In this document: piece after piece, positions 1 through 5,217 of the stretch
Position numbering within the stretch: the first letter of the stretch is position 1
Layout of the letters: each line of letters starts with the position of its first letter
Origin: CAZJOD01 sp964547525
Lineage (GTDB): Bacteria > Bacillota > Clostridia > JAAYHZ01
Reading direction: 5' to 3'
Assembly (NCBI GenBank): GCA_964547525.1
Contig: CAZJOD010000201.1
Location: forward strand, 1-6,021
Length of the DNA stretch: 6,021 bases
The notes under the pieces: generated by a model
Told to the model about the DNA's origin: nothing
Database searches by the model: none
What the model saw: only the letters and a program-made list of their open reading frames with translations
Translations under genes and position numbers: made by a program

Positions 1-215
1 ATTTAATGATGATGAAGTGGTTAAACCATAGCGCAATTCCCTATATTGTAGTCGCAGTTAAAGTCGATAAATTCGCTAAAACAAAGATTCAATACGAACT
101 TGACCGAATTGGCGATAAAATAAAGGGAGTTTATAAAAATGAAATTTACCCGTTTTCATCTCTGAAAAAAACCGGTGTGGAAAGTATAAGATCGTTAATA
201 GAGTCAATATTATGA
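1..215 (+). CDS. engB: Ribosome biogenesis GTP-binding protein EngB/YsxC (YihA), C-terminal fragment
   Basis: The reading frame is open from position 3 and ends at a TGA at 213-215; the gene begins upstream of the window, so the three Met codons at 6-14 are internal and not a start. Seen: the ~70-residue tail has the layout of the end of the TRAFAC-class GTPase domain of EngB, with the segment MMKWL, a hydrophobic strand IPYIVVAV, a G4-like element VKVDK, and a G5-like element PFSSLKKTG followed by a final helix IRSLIESIL. Family knowledge: EngB binds GTP and assists late assembly of the large ribosomal subunit in the cytoplasm; it is about 195-200 residues, so roughly the last third is present. 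Oddity: the first position of G4 is Val where Thr or Asn is usual (T/NKxD). Another small Ras-like GTPase is possible, but the C-terminal pattern and the stop right after the G5 helix favour EngB. Confidence 0.82.
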   Translation, partial: LMMMKWLNHSAIPYIVVAVKVDKFAKTKIQYELDRIGDKIKGVYKNEIYPFSSLKKTGVESIRSLIESIL

Positions 216-225
216 AATTGCAAAG

Positions 226-254
226 TTGACACATAATACCGCTTGTATTATAAT
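226..254 (+). promoter_or_regulatory. Perfect consensus sigma-A promoter upstream of the NlpC/P60 gene
   Basis: TTGACA at 226-231 and TATAAT at 249-254 are separated by exactly 17 nt, matching the housekeeping consensus at all 12 positions. The site begins 10 nt after the engB stop codon. Predicted transcription start is near 261, which leaves a leader of about 170 nt before the ATG at 430. Confidence 0.85.
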
Positions 255-277
255 ATGTTTTAATATATAGATTTCTA

Positions 278-389
278 GTGGTGACAGGAGCATTGTTTTG
301 AAAAGACCGGACGGATACATTGCAACATACATAACGATTTAATATCTTAACCGTCCGACAAAGAGATCTTCTTTATAACTCGTCACTGC
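278..389 (+). ncRNA. Structured 5' leader RNA of the SH3b–NlpC/P60 gene (unidentified)
   Basis: Two nested long-range stems are visible. The outer stem pairs GTGGTGAC (278-285) with GTCACTGC (382-389), including two G-U pairs, and extends through GAG (288-290) with CTC (379-381) after a 2-nt bulge. Inside it, CGGACGG (308-314) pairs perfectly with CCGTCCG (351-357), the most GC-rich segment in an otherwise AT-rich leader. No U-tract follows, so a transcription terminator is unlikely; control of translation, RNA stability or sensing would fit better. NlpC/P60 and SH3b wall hydrolases are often controlled by ydaO-type c-di-AMP riboswitches, but I cannot find the conserved ydaO blocks here, nor GEMM motifs for c-di-GMP. 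The structure is read by eye, and the function is unknown. Confidence 0.45.
298..342 (+). CDS. Possible 14-codon leader peptide inside the structured leader
   Basis: A TTG codon at 298-300 opens a short frame, MKRPDGYIATYITI, ending in TAA at 340-342. An AGGAG at 286-290 lies 7 nt upstream, a near-ideal Shine-Dalgarno placement. Part of that AGGAG (288-290) is also the 5' arm of the proposed outer stem, and codons 4-6 overlap the inner stem arm at 308-314, so translating it would disturb both stems. There is no run of one amino acid's codons as in a classical attenuator. A chance ORF is quite possible. Confidence 0.22.
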   Translation: MKRPDGYIATYITI

Positions 390-429
390 GATAATAATAG
401 AATAAGAAAAGAACGACGGGAGTAGTATT

Positions 430-1650
430 ATGAAGTGCAAAACTATTTTAACAGGTTTTCTTTTTTTCATGTGTGTTTTTTCTTTTGGAATTATAGGGCA
501 TGCACAAACTGCAAATGATGATGTAATCGCAATGATTATGAATGCAAATGTGATTGACTCGATTCAGCTTCCGGCTATAGAAAAAGTGAATGAAAAAGAT
601 ATTGAAATTACAGGTTCAGTCATATCGGGCTCTGTAAATGTACGATCCGGTCCGGGCTTAAATTACGAAGTTATAGGTACTGTTAGAAAAGGAGAGCAGC
701 TTTCCCTTTCAAAGTATCATAGCGACGGGTGGTATGAATTTGATCTGAATGATAAAAAAGGGTGGATTTATGCTTGGTTTATTCGTGTTGAAAATGAACC
801 GGTTTGTATGGGAACTGTAGTAAACGGTGATGTAAATTTAAGAGAAGCTTATGATACAAGTGCGGAAGTGATCATAATACTTAACGAAGGGTTCGAAGTT
901 TCTGTGCACGGCAGACATGAAGAATGGTATTATATTGAATATAAGGGTTTTACCGGTTGGGTTATGGGCAAATACATACAAACTTCATATAAAGAAAAAG
1001 GTCTGTTGATCATTAATGCAAATCAAGTAAACATAAGGGTATACCCGGATTTAGGTGCCGCGGTCGCTATGATGGCAAATAAAAATGACATTTTTGTTAC
1101 ATACGGAGAATACGACGGATGGTATCGGATATTGCTAAGAGACGGCAATCATGCGTGGATAAAATCTGAATTTGCAGATTACATTCCTTATCTTATTGAC
1201 AATACCCCGGAAGATTATCAAGCGTTAAGTGTTTTAGAGCCACCGTCAAGATGGGACGGTATGAAGTTAATTCAACAACTGATAATAAATACTGCAAAAA
1301 AATACATGGGAGTGCCTTATGTATGGGGTGGTGAGTCACCAAGAGGTTTTGATTGCTCCGGATTTACACTATATGTATACAAAGATTTTGGAGTCCGTAT
1401 GGCTCACTTTGCGGCTACACAAGCTACATATGGTAAATATGTTCCTATAGGATCGCTAAAACCGGGAGATCTGGTTTTCTTTGACGGTTCAGGTGGCGGA
1501 GCCATAACACATGTCGGTATATACATAGGTGATAATCAATTTATACATGCCTCTTCAAGTACATCACAGGGTAAGTATGTCAGGATATCGGAACTGACAG
1601 GTTATTATAGAAATACATACATTACGGCCAGAAGAATTTTTGATTATTAA
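430..1650 (+). CDS. Secreted peptidoglycan hydrolase: three SH3b domains plus NlpC/P60 endopeptidase
   Basis: The 406-residue protein starts at an ATG 7 nt after a GGGAG (418-422). Residues 1-25 look like a Sec signal peptide (MKCK, hydrophobic core 6-22, likely cleavage after GHA at 23-25). Three bacterial SH3 repeats follow at about 61-122, 126-186 and 190-250; each starts with a V-N-[VLI]-R strand (69-72, 135-138, 200-203), has a WY pair (101, 166, 231), and ends near a second Trp (112, 177, 243). After a linker, the NlpC/P60 domain covers about 284-406. Its catalytic set is visible: Cys309 in DCSGF, His361 in THVGIYIG and His373 in FIHAS. Members of this family cut the stem peptide, commonly the D-Glu–diamino acid bond; the SH3b repeats bind the wall. 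There are no membrane segments after the signal, so it should be exported and wall-associated. It has its own strong promoter and a structured leader and appears monocistronic. The cell process served (division, remodelling, spore wall) cannot be told from sequence. Confidence 0.93.
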   Translation: MKCKTILTGFLFFMCVFSFGIIGHAQTANDDVIAMIMNANVIDSIQLPAIEKVNEKDIEITGSVISGSVNVRSGPGLNYEVIGTVRKGEQLSLSKYHSDGWYEFDLNDKKGWIYAWFIRVENEPVCMGTVVNGDVNLREAYDTSAEVIIILNEGFEVSVHGRHEEWYYIEYKGFTGWVMGKYIQTSYKEKGLLIINANQVNIRVYPDLGAAVAMMANKNDIFVTYGEYDGWYRILLRDGNHAWIKSEFADYIPYLIDNTPEDYQALSVLEPPSRWDGMKLIQQLIINTAKKYMGVPYVWGGESPRGFDCSGFTLYVYKDFGVRMAHFAATQATYGKYVPIGSLKPGDLVFFDGSGGGAITHVGIYIGDNQFIHASSSTSQGKYVRISELTGYYRNTYITARRIFDY

Positions 1651-1657
1651 GTTGATT

Positions 1658-1685
1658 TTTACAAAAAAAGCGAGTACTATATAAT
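1658..1685 (+). promoter_or_regulatory. Probable sigma-A promoter for the serC leader
   Basis: TTTACA (1658-1663, 5 of 6 matches) and TATAAT (1680-1685, 6 of 6) are separated by 16 nt, just after the stop of the hydrolase gene. An overlapping alternative is TTGATT (1652-1657) with TACTAT (1675-1680), 17-nt spacing. Either gives a start near 1690 and a leader of about 160 nt before serC. Another TATAAT at 1816-1821, nearer serC, has no acceptable -35 partner. Confidence 0.6.
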
Positions 1686-1724
1686 AAAATTAATAAGGTA
1701 TATATAATTTTATATCGACTATTT

Positions 1725-1738
1725 GTTAATTAATTAAC
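1725..1738. repeat. Perfect 14-bp palindrome GTTAATTAATTAAC
   Basis: The sequence equals its own reverse complement over all 14 bases. It lies about 35 nt downstream of the predicted transcription start of the serC leader, where a dimeric repressor could act as a roadblock. The AT-rich context makes a chance palindrome possible; only the G/C ends lift it above background. Confidence 0.35.
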
Positions 1739-1749
1739 GATGGGGACAA

Positions 1750-1811
1750 GCTAACACCGGTTTGATCGGCTGACTGTTAGGAAGCCGGAGAAGGTTAGCA
1801 TAACTGTTAGC
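1750..1811 (+). ncRNA. Structured serC leader element with alternative pairing partners (unidentified)
   Basis: GCTAAC at 1750-1755 can pair perfectly with GTTAGC at 1794-1799 or with a second GTTAGC at 1806-1811, and partly with GTTAG at 1776-1780. Inside the first option, CGGCT (1767-1771) pairs with AGCCG (1783-1787) around an 11-nt loop, or CCGG (1757-1760) pairs with CCGG (1785-1788). ACTGTTAG also occurs twice as a direct repeat (1773-1780 and 1803-1810). The element is locally GC-richer than its flanks and ends about 28 nt before the serC ribosome binding site. No T-box antiterminator sequence, SAM-box core or intrinsic terminator U-tract is visible. Competing partners suggest a switch, but this is inferred by eye. 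Confidence 0.42.
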
Positions 1812-1853
1812 GTATTATAATATATTGTAATTTATATAAAGGAGCACGATAAT

Positions 1854-2936
1854 ATGGATAGAGTATACAATTTTGCATCCGGACCGGCTGCATTGCCTTT
1901 AGAAGTGTTGCTAAAGGCACAGGAACAAATGTTGAATTATAACGGTTCGGGTATGTCCGTTCTGGAAATGAGCCATAGATCTTCGGCATATTTGAGTATA
2001 ATTGAGAAAACAGAGGCGGATTTAAGAGAAATAATGAACATCCCAAAAAATTACGATGTTTTATTCTTGCAAGGAGGTGCTTCGTTGCAGTTTGCAATGG
2101 TACCGATGAATCTAATGGTCAATAATAAAAAAGCGGATTATATAAATACAGGCGTATGGTCGTCATCCGCAATAAAAGAAGCTAAGAAATTTGGTACCGT
2201 CAATGTTATCGCGTCTTCCGAAGATAAAAACTTTTCATACTTCCCTGTTATAACAGATGATATGATATCCAAAGATGCGGATTATGTCCATATAACATCA
2301 AATAATACAATTTACGGAACAAAATGCGGTGTATTTCCTAAAACTGCAAATATCCCTTTGGTGGCTGACATGTCCTCTAATATTATGTCTGAAGTAATCG
2401 ATGTGAATGATTTCGGCTTAATATATGCCGGTGCACAGAAAAATTTAGGTCCTGCCGGTGTTACATTGGTTATCATCAGGAATGATTTATCCGGTAAAGC
2501 CCCCTCAAACACTCCGGTAATGTTAGATTATAAAACACATGTTGAAAAAGGTTCTATGCACAACACACCGCCTGCATATGCAATATATATTATGGGATTG
2601 GTATTGCAGTGGGTAAAAGATAACGGTGGTGTACCTGAAATGGAGAAAAGAAATAAGGAAAAAGCAAAGATATTGTATGATGTAATAGATAATTCCAAGT
2701 TATTTAGTGCTCCTGCAAAAAAAGAAGATCGGTCATTAATGAATGTCGTATTTGTTACCGGAAATCCCGATACGGATAAAAAGTTTGTAAACCAAGCAAA
2801 AGCGAAAGGTTTGGTGACATTAGCGGGACACCGTAGTGTCGGTGGTTTGAGAGCGAGTATTTATAATGCTATGACTCTTGAAGGTGTAAAGACGCTTGCC
2901 GACTTTATTGAAAAATTCGATGCTGAAAACTCATAA
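1854..2936 (+). CDS. serC: Phosphoserine aminotransferase SerC
   Basis: This cytoplasmic PLP enzyme transfers an amino group from glutamate to 3-phosphohydroxypyruvate, giving O-phosphoserine, the second step of serine synthesis; the family also accepts the related pyridoxine-pathway intermediate. The start is the ATG following AAGGAG at 1839-1844. Length is 360 residues, close to the usual ~360. Seen: N-terminal NFASGPAALP (6-15), the HRS motif (41-43), the GGAS cofactor-phosphate loop (74-77), ADMSS with the PLP-ring Asp172, the Schiff-base Lys196 in GAQKNLGPAG, HNTPP (236-240), and the C-terminal GHRSVGGLRASIYNA (325-339) that contributes substrate-binding Arg residues. The gene is complete with no broken motif. 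It is followed by serA in the same direction after a 110-nt spacer, so the two are probably co-transcribed from the promoter near 1660-1685, with a structured leader that may regulate both. Confidence 0.97.
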   Translation: MDRVYNFASGPAALPLEVLLKAQEQMLNYNGSGMSVLEMSHRSSAYLSIIEKTEADLREIMNIPKNYDVLFLQGGASLQFAMVPMNLMVNNKKADYINTGVWSSSAIKEAKKFGTVNVIASSEDKNFSYFPVITDDMISKDADYVHITSNNTIYGTKCGVFPKTANIPLVADMSSNIMSEVIDVNDFGLIYAGAQKNLGPAGVTLVIIRNDLSGKAPSNTPVMLDYKTHVEKGSMHNTPPAYAIYIMGLVLQWVKDNGGVPEMEKRNKEKAKILYDVIDNSKLFSAPAKKEDRSLMNVVFVTGNPDTDKKFVNQAKAKGLVTLAGHRSVGGLRASIYNAMTLEGVKTLADFIEKFDAENS

Positions 2937-2942
2937 TCTATG

Positions 2943-3026
2943 AGAAGAAAAGATTAATAAGAATGTTCATTGTGAATTTACAGAATTAATGAAGCAAAAT
3001 GGACATTTCAATGAATCTTTTCTTTT
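2943..3026. repeat. 84-nt near-complete inverted repeat filling the serC–serA spacer
   Basis: The outer arms 2943-2955 and 3014-3026 pair over 13 positions, including a perfect 11-bp core (AAGAAAAGATT with AATCTTTTCTT). After a symmetrical 6-by-6 internal loop, inner arms 2962-2971 and 2998-3007 pair over 10 positions with one G-U, around a 26-nt loop that could add a short AATT/AATT stem. The hairpin ends 7 nt before the serA AGGAGG. It is AT-rich with no clean U-tract after it, so it does not look like a standard intrinsic terminator. It could be an RNA processing or stability hairpin tuning serA against serC, or a small decayed mobile repeat; no convincing target-site duplication is seen. 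Confidence 0.6.
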
Positions 3027-3046
3027 ATATTATAGGAGGATATAAA

Positions 3047-4207
3047 ATGTTTAAAATAAAAACATATAATAAAATTTCTGAAAAAGGTTTAGAATTGTTT
3101 CCGAGTAATCGATATGATATATCGGATACTATAGATAATGCGGATGCATTTTTAGTACGAAGCTATAAGTTAAATGACATGGAATTTTATAATGAACTAA
3201 AATGTATAGCGCGAGCCGGTGCGGGAACAAATAATATACCTGTAGACAGATGTACTGAAAACGGAGTTGTTGTTTTTAACACACCGGGTGCTAATGCCAA
3301 TGCTGTTAAGGAATTGGTTTTAGCAGGAATGTTACTTGCGGCAAGAAATATTACGCAAGGTATTTTATGGATTAATTCTTTGGATAAAACACAGGATATG
3401 TCCAAATTAATTGAGAAAGAAAAATCCCGTTTTGTAGGAACCGAGTTAAAAGGAAAAACTTTAGGAGTATTGGGTCTAGGTGCTATTGGTGCGCAAGTGG
3501 CTAATGCTGCAAATGCTCTTGGTATGACTGTATTGGGTTATGATCCCTATATTTCTGTCAAAAACGCTTGGGGATTATCCAGACATGTTCTAAATGCCGA
3601 AAGCTTGGAGGAGGTAATACATAAGTGTGATTACATTACAGTGCATGTTCCACTTATGGATAGTACCAAAAACATGATTAATGAAAAATTAATAGCGGAC
3701 ATGAAAGATAATGTAGTAATTATTAACATGTCTCGAGGAGAATTGGTTAATTCCGTAGATATTTTAAAAGCTTTGGATAAGGGCAAAGTTTCATGTTATG
3801 TTACGGATTTTCCTGACAATGAGATTGCCGGACATTCTAAGGTTATAGCGATACCGCATTTAGGAGCGTCTACATTAGAAGCGGAAGATAATTGTGCAAT
3901 AATGGCGGTACAACAATCAGTTGATTTCTTGGAAAACGGAAATATTATAAATTCTGTAAACTTTCCGGAATGTCAAATGAGCCGTACGGCTAAAAACAGA
4001 CTTACGGTTTGTCACAAGAATATACCTAATATGGTAGGACAGATTTCAACAGTATTGGCGCATAGTAACATCAATATTGAAAATATGTTGAACAGAAGCA
4101 AGGGAGAGAATGCTTATACCATTATTGATTATGAAGGTGAAATAACCGATCATATTGCGGAAAAGATTACACAGATAAAAGGTGTTTTAAGAACCAGAAT
4201 ATTGTAA
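3047..4207 (+). CDS. serA: D-3-phosphoglycerate dehydrogenase SerA with C-terminal ACT domain
   Basis: This cytoplasmic enzyme oxidises 3-phosphoglycerate to 3-phosphohydroxypyruvate with NAD, the first committed step of serine synthesis and the reaction just before SerC. The ATG at 3047 is chosen because AGGAGG (3034-3039) lies 7 nt before it; an in-frame ATG at 2999 would add 16 residues encoded within the spacer hairpin and has no ribosome binding site. The protein has 386 residues. Seen: RAGAGTNN (56-63), Rossmann motif GLGAIG (143-148) with Asp166 to bind the adenosine ribose, and catalytic Arg230 (MSRGELVN), Glu259 and His271 (PHLGAST). Residues ~317-386 form an ACT domain; His323 and Asn325 sit where the serine-binding His-x-Asn of E. 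coli SerA lies, so feedback inhibition by serine is likely, although Asn328 occupies the position of a commonly conserved Gly. There is no extra intervening ASB domain as in the long mycobacterial type. Confidence 0.95.
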   Translation: MFKIKTYNKISEKGLELFPSNRYDISDTIDNADAFLVRSYKLNDMEFYNELKCIARAGAGTNNIPVDRCTENGVVVFNTPGANANAVKELVLAGMLLAARNITQGILWINSLDKTQDMSKLIEKEKSRFVGTELKGKTLGVLGLGAIGAQVANAANALGMTVLGYDPYISVKNAWGLSRHVLNAESLEEVIHKCDYITVHVPLMDSTKNMINEKLIADMKDNVVIINMSRGELVNSVDILKALDKGKVSCYVTDFPDNEIAGHSKVIAIPHLGASTLEAEDNCAIMAVQQSVDFLENGNIINSVNFPECQMSRTAKNRLTVCHKNIPNMVGQISTVLAHSNINIENMLNRSKGENAYTIIDYEGEITDHIAEKITQIKGVLRTRIL

Positions 4208-4256
4208 TGTGCTCATAAGACTAACCCGTAATAATTCATAATAATGTAAATATAGC

Positions 4257-4285
4257 TTGTACTTTTTGCATGTTTATGGTAATAT
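4257..4285 (+). promoter_or_regulatory. Probable promoter of the prepilin gene, with extended -10
   Basis: TTGTAC (4257-4262) and TAATAT (4280-4285) are 17 nt apart, and a TG at 4277-4278 gives an extended -10 (TGG before TAATAT). The predicted start is near 4292, about 30 nt before the prepilin ATG. Together with the 113-nt spacer after serA, this suggests the pilus genes form a separate transcription unit. I see no clear intrinsic terminator after serA. Confidence 0.5.
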
Positions 4286-4320
4286 GATGACATTATTTTG
4301 AACATTAGGGGGTTCAACTT

Positions 4321-4433
4321 ATGAAAAATTTATTTAAACTGACAAAGAACAAAAAAGGTTTTACGTTGGTAGAATTGATGGTTGTTGTAGCTATCATAGG
4401 TGTTTTAACATTGATTGCCGTTCCGGTATATAA
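4321..4433 (+). CDS. Type IV prepilin (or pseudopilin), N-terminal part only; cut by assembly gap
   Basis: The ATG follows AGGGGG (4307-4312) by 8 nt. The first 13 residues form a short basic leader with four Lys in its last six, ending in KKG; then comes the class III prepilin cleavage site, G before FTLVELMVVVAIIG. The mature N-terminal Phe1 (to be N-methylated) and Glu5, needed for subunit docking, are present, followed by the hydrophobic helix ending LIAVPVY. A PilD-type prepilin peptidase would cut at the inner face of the membrane, and the subunit would assemble into a pilus or pseudopilus. Only about 37 codons remain before the run of Ns, so major pilin, minor pilin and pseudopilin cannot be told apart. 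Apparent coding continuing in the same frame after the gap should not be trusted, since gap length is unknown. Confidence 0.9.
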
Positions 4434-4533
4434 NNNNNNNNNNNNNNNNNNNNNNNNNNNNNNNNNNNNNNNNNNNNNNNNNNNNNNNNNNNNNNNNNNN
4501 NNNNNNNNNNNNNNNNNNNNNNNNNNNNNNNNN
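4434..4533. other. Assembly gap: 100 Ns, true length unknown
   Basis: Exactly 100 undetermined bases, the conventional placeholder for a scaffold gap of unknown size. It starts just after the most conserved part of a prepilin gene, a common break point when several pilin paralogues share an identical start. Whatever coding sequence enters from the gap ends quickly: the frames after it reach stops at 4538-4540 (TGA), 4554-4556 (TAA) or only at 4630-4632. The third of these would overlap the next gene. Confidence 0.95.
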
Positions 4534-4536
4534 CAG

Positions 4537-4565
4537 TTGAAATTTTTTGCAATTAATTGTATTAT
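4537..4565 (+). promoter_or_regulatory. Possible promoter for the PilP-like gene
   Basis: TTGAAA (4537-4542, 5 of 6) and TATTAT (4560-4565, 5 of 6) are separated by 17 nt. A 10-bp palindrome CAATTAATTG (4550-4559) sits in the spacer, where a repressor could bind. The gap directly upstream prevents judging whether this lies in an intergenic region or at the end of a coding region. Confidence 0.4.
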
Positions 4566-4618
4566 ACTGTGTAAGAAATATTTACTAATCTCAATTGCAT
4601 TTAAGGGGGGATGGGTGC

Positions 4619-5125
4619 ATGGCAGATAAGAATAGTAAAAAAGAAAGCGGTTTTAAAAAATTTCTCAATCAAAACAAATCACTGGCAATCATGTTACCGG
4701 TCTTTGTTGTTTTAATAGGTATCGTGTTATATATGTACGTTTTTTCCGACATGGGTAAGACAAAACCTGCAGTAGCGTCAAAACCACCGGCTGAAACACA
4801 AAAAGCGATAGTTACAACCGCTGTTAATAATAAGAACACAACCGGTGGTGATACCGATGTCTTTAATTTTTTACCTGTAAGAGAACGTGCTTTGTCTGAC
4901 GGCGAGGTGCAAAACGATCCATTTACAACACAATATCAATTAAAGGGAATTGTATATAGTGAAAAAGGTACTAGTTGTTGTGTTATAACAGCTAAAGGGA
5001 AATCTTACATTTTGGAAGAAAATCAAAGCATTGAAAGCGTTTTAACGGTTCTTGAAATTAACAAATCTAATGTAAGAATTAAAAATACAGAAGGAAAAGA
5101 AATAATCTTGTCGATACTAAACTGA
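4619..5125 (+). CDS. Small bitopic membrane protein, PilP/GspC-like pilus assembly component
   Basis: The start chosen is the ATG at 4619, 8 nt after AAGGGGGG (4603-4610), giving 168 residues; an in-frame ATG at 4595 would place that ribosome binding site inside the gene. Seen: a Lys-rich cytoplasmic N-terminus (1-20), one membrane segment (about 21-43), a Lys/Pro/Thr-rich linker (46-80) and a compact C-terminal β-rich domain (about 98-168). That domain has the pattern NDPF (99-102), YQLKGIV (106-112), a strand with adjacent Cys120-Cys121, GKSYILEENQSI and VLEINKSNVRIKNTEGKEIILSI. This DPF–LxGI–strand–GKxY arrangement resembles PilP and the GspC homology region, inner-membrane proteins that dock onto the N0 domain of a secretin. 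The next gene encoding a secretin-like N-terminal half supports this. Overall similarity is weak and no lipoprotein signal, typical of proteobacterial PilP, is present, so no symbol is given. Confidence 0.68.
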   Translation: MADKNSKKESGFKKFLNQNKSLAIMLPVFVVLIGIVLYMYVFSDMGKTKPAVASKPPAETQKAIVTTAVNNKNTTGGDTDVFNFLPVRERALSDGEVQNDPFTTQYQLKGIVYSEKGTSCCVITAKGKSYILEENQSIESVLTVLEINKSNVRIKNTEGKEIILSILN

Positions 5126-5138
5126 TTTTTATTTTTAA

Positions 5139-5165
5139 CATTATTTTCTGATAGTTAAAATAATG
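5139..5165. repeat. AT-rich hairpin between the PilP-like and secretin-like genes
   Basis: CATTATTTT (5139-5147) pairs perfectly with AAAATAATG (5157-5165) around a 9-nt loop. An overlapping alternative pairs TTTTAAC with GTTAAAA. It is weak thermodynamically and has no U-tract after it. It may be a stability or processing element, or chance in AT-rich DNA. Confidence 0.3.
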
Positions 5166-5217
5166 GAATAAGCAAAAATGAAGTTTAAGTATGTATAGAA
5201 AGAGACAGGAGGCAAAG

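Noticed and set aside
1740..1754. Four-codon frame ATG GGG ACA AGC TAA in the serC leader, considered as a serine-codon leader peptide
   Set aside because: It has one Ser codon only and no Shine-Dalgarno sequence upstream, so it is most likely chance.
1746..1760. AGCTAAC segment resembling a block near the 3' end of ydaO c-di-AMP riboswitches
   Set aside because: The other conserved ydaO blocks are absent and the spacing is wrong; a match of a few bases is not evidence.
1807..2097. Minus-strand open frame of 96 codons over the start of serC
   Set aside because: It overlaps the well-supported serC gene, has no recognisable domain, and is a shadow of serC codon use.
2312..2512. Minus-strand open frame inside serC
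   Set aside because: It is antisense to conserved active-site coding of serC, with no ribosome binding site or family resemblance.
2956..3013. Serine operon hairpin as an intrinsic terminator
   Set aside because: The stem is AT-rich and no run of U follows the 3' arm; the next gene is in the same pathway and direction.
2999..3046. Longer N-terminus for SerA from the upstream ATG
   Set aside because: It has no ribosome binding site, lies within the spacer hairpin, and places the strong AGGAGG at 3034 inside the coding region.
3187..3405. Minus-strand open frame inside serA
   Set aside because: It lies antisense to the substrate- and cofactor-binding part of serA and has no independent support.
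4534..4632. Continuation of the prepilin frame after the gap
   Set aside because: The gap length is unknown, so the frame is arbitrary; the translated tail lacks pilin character and overlaps the ribosome binding site and start of the next gene.
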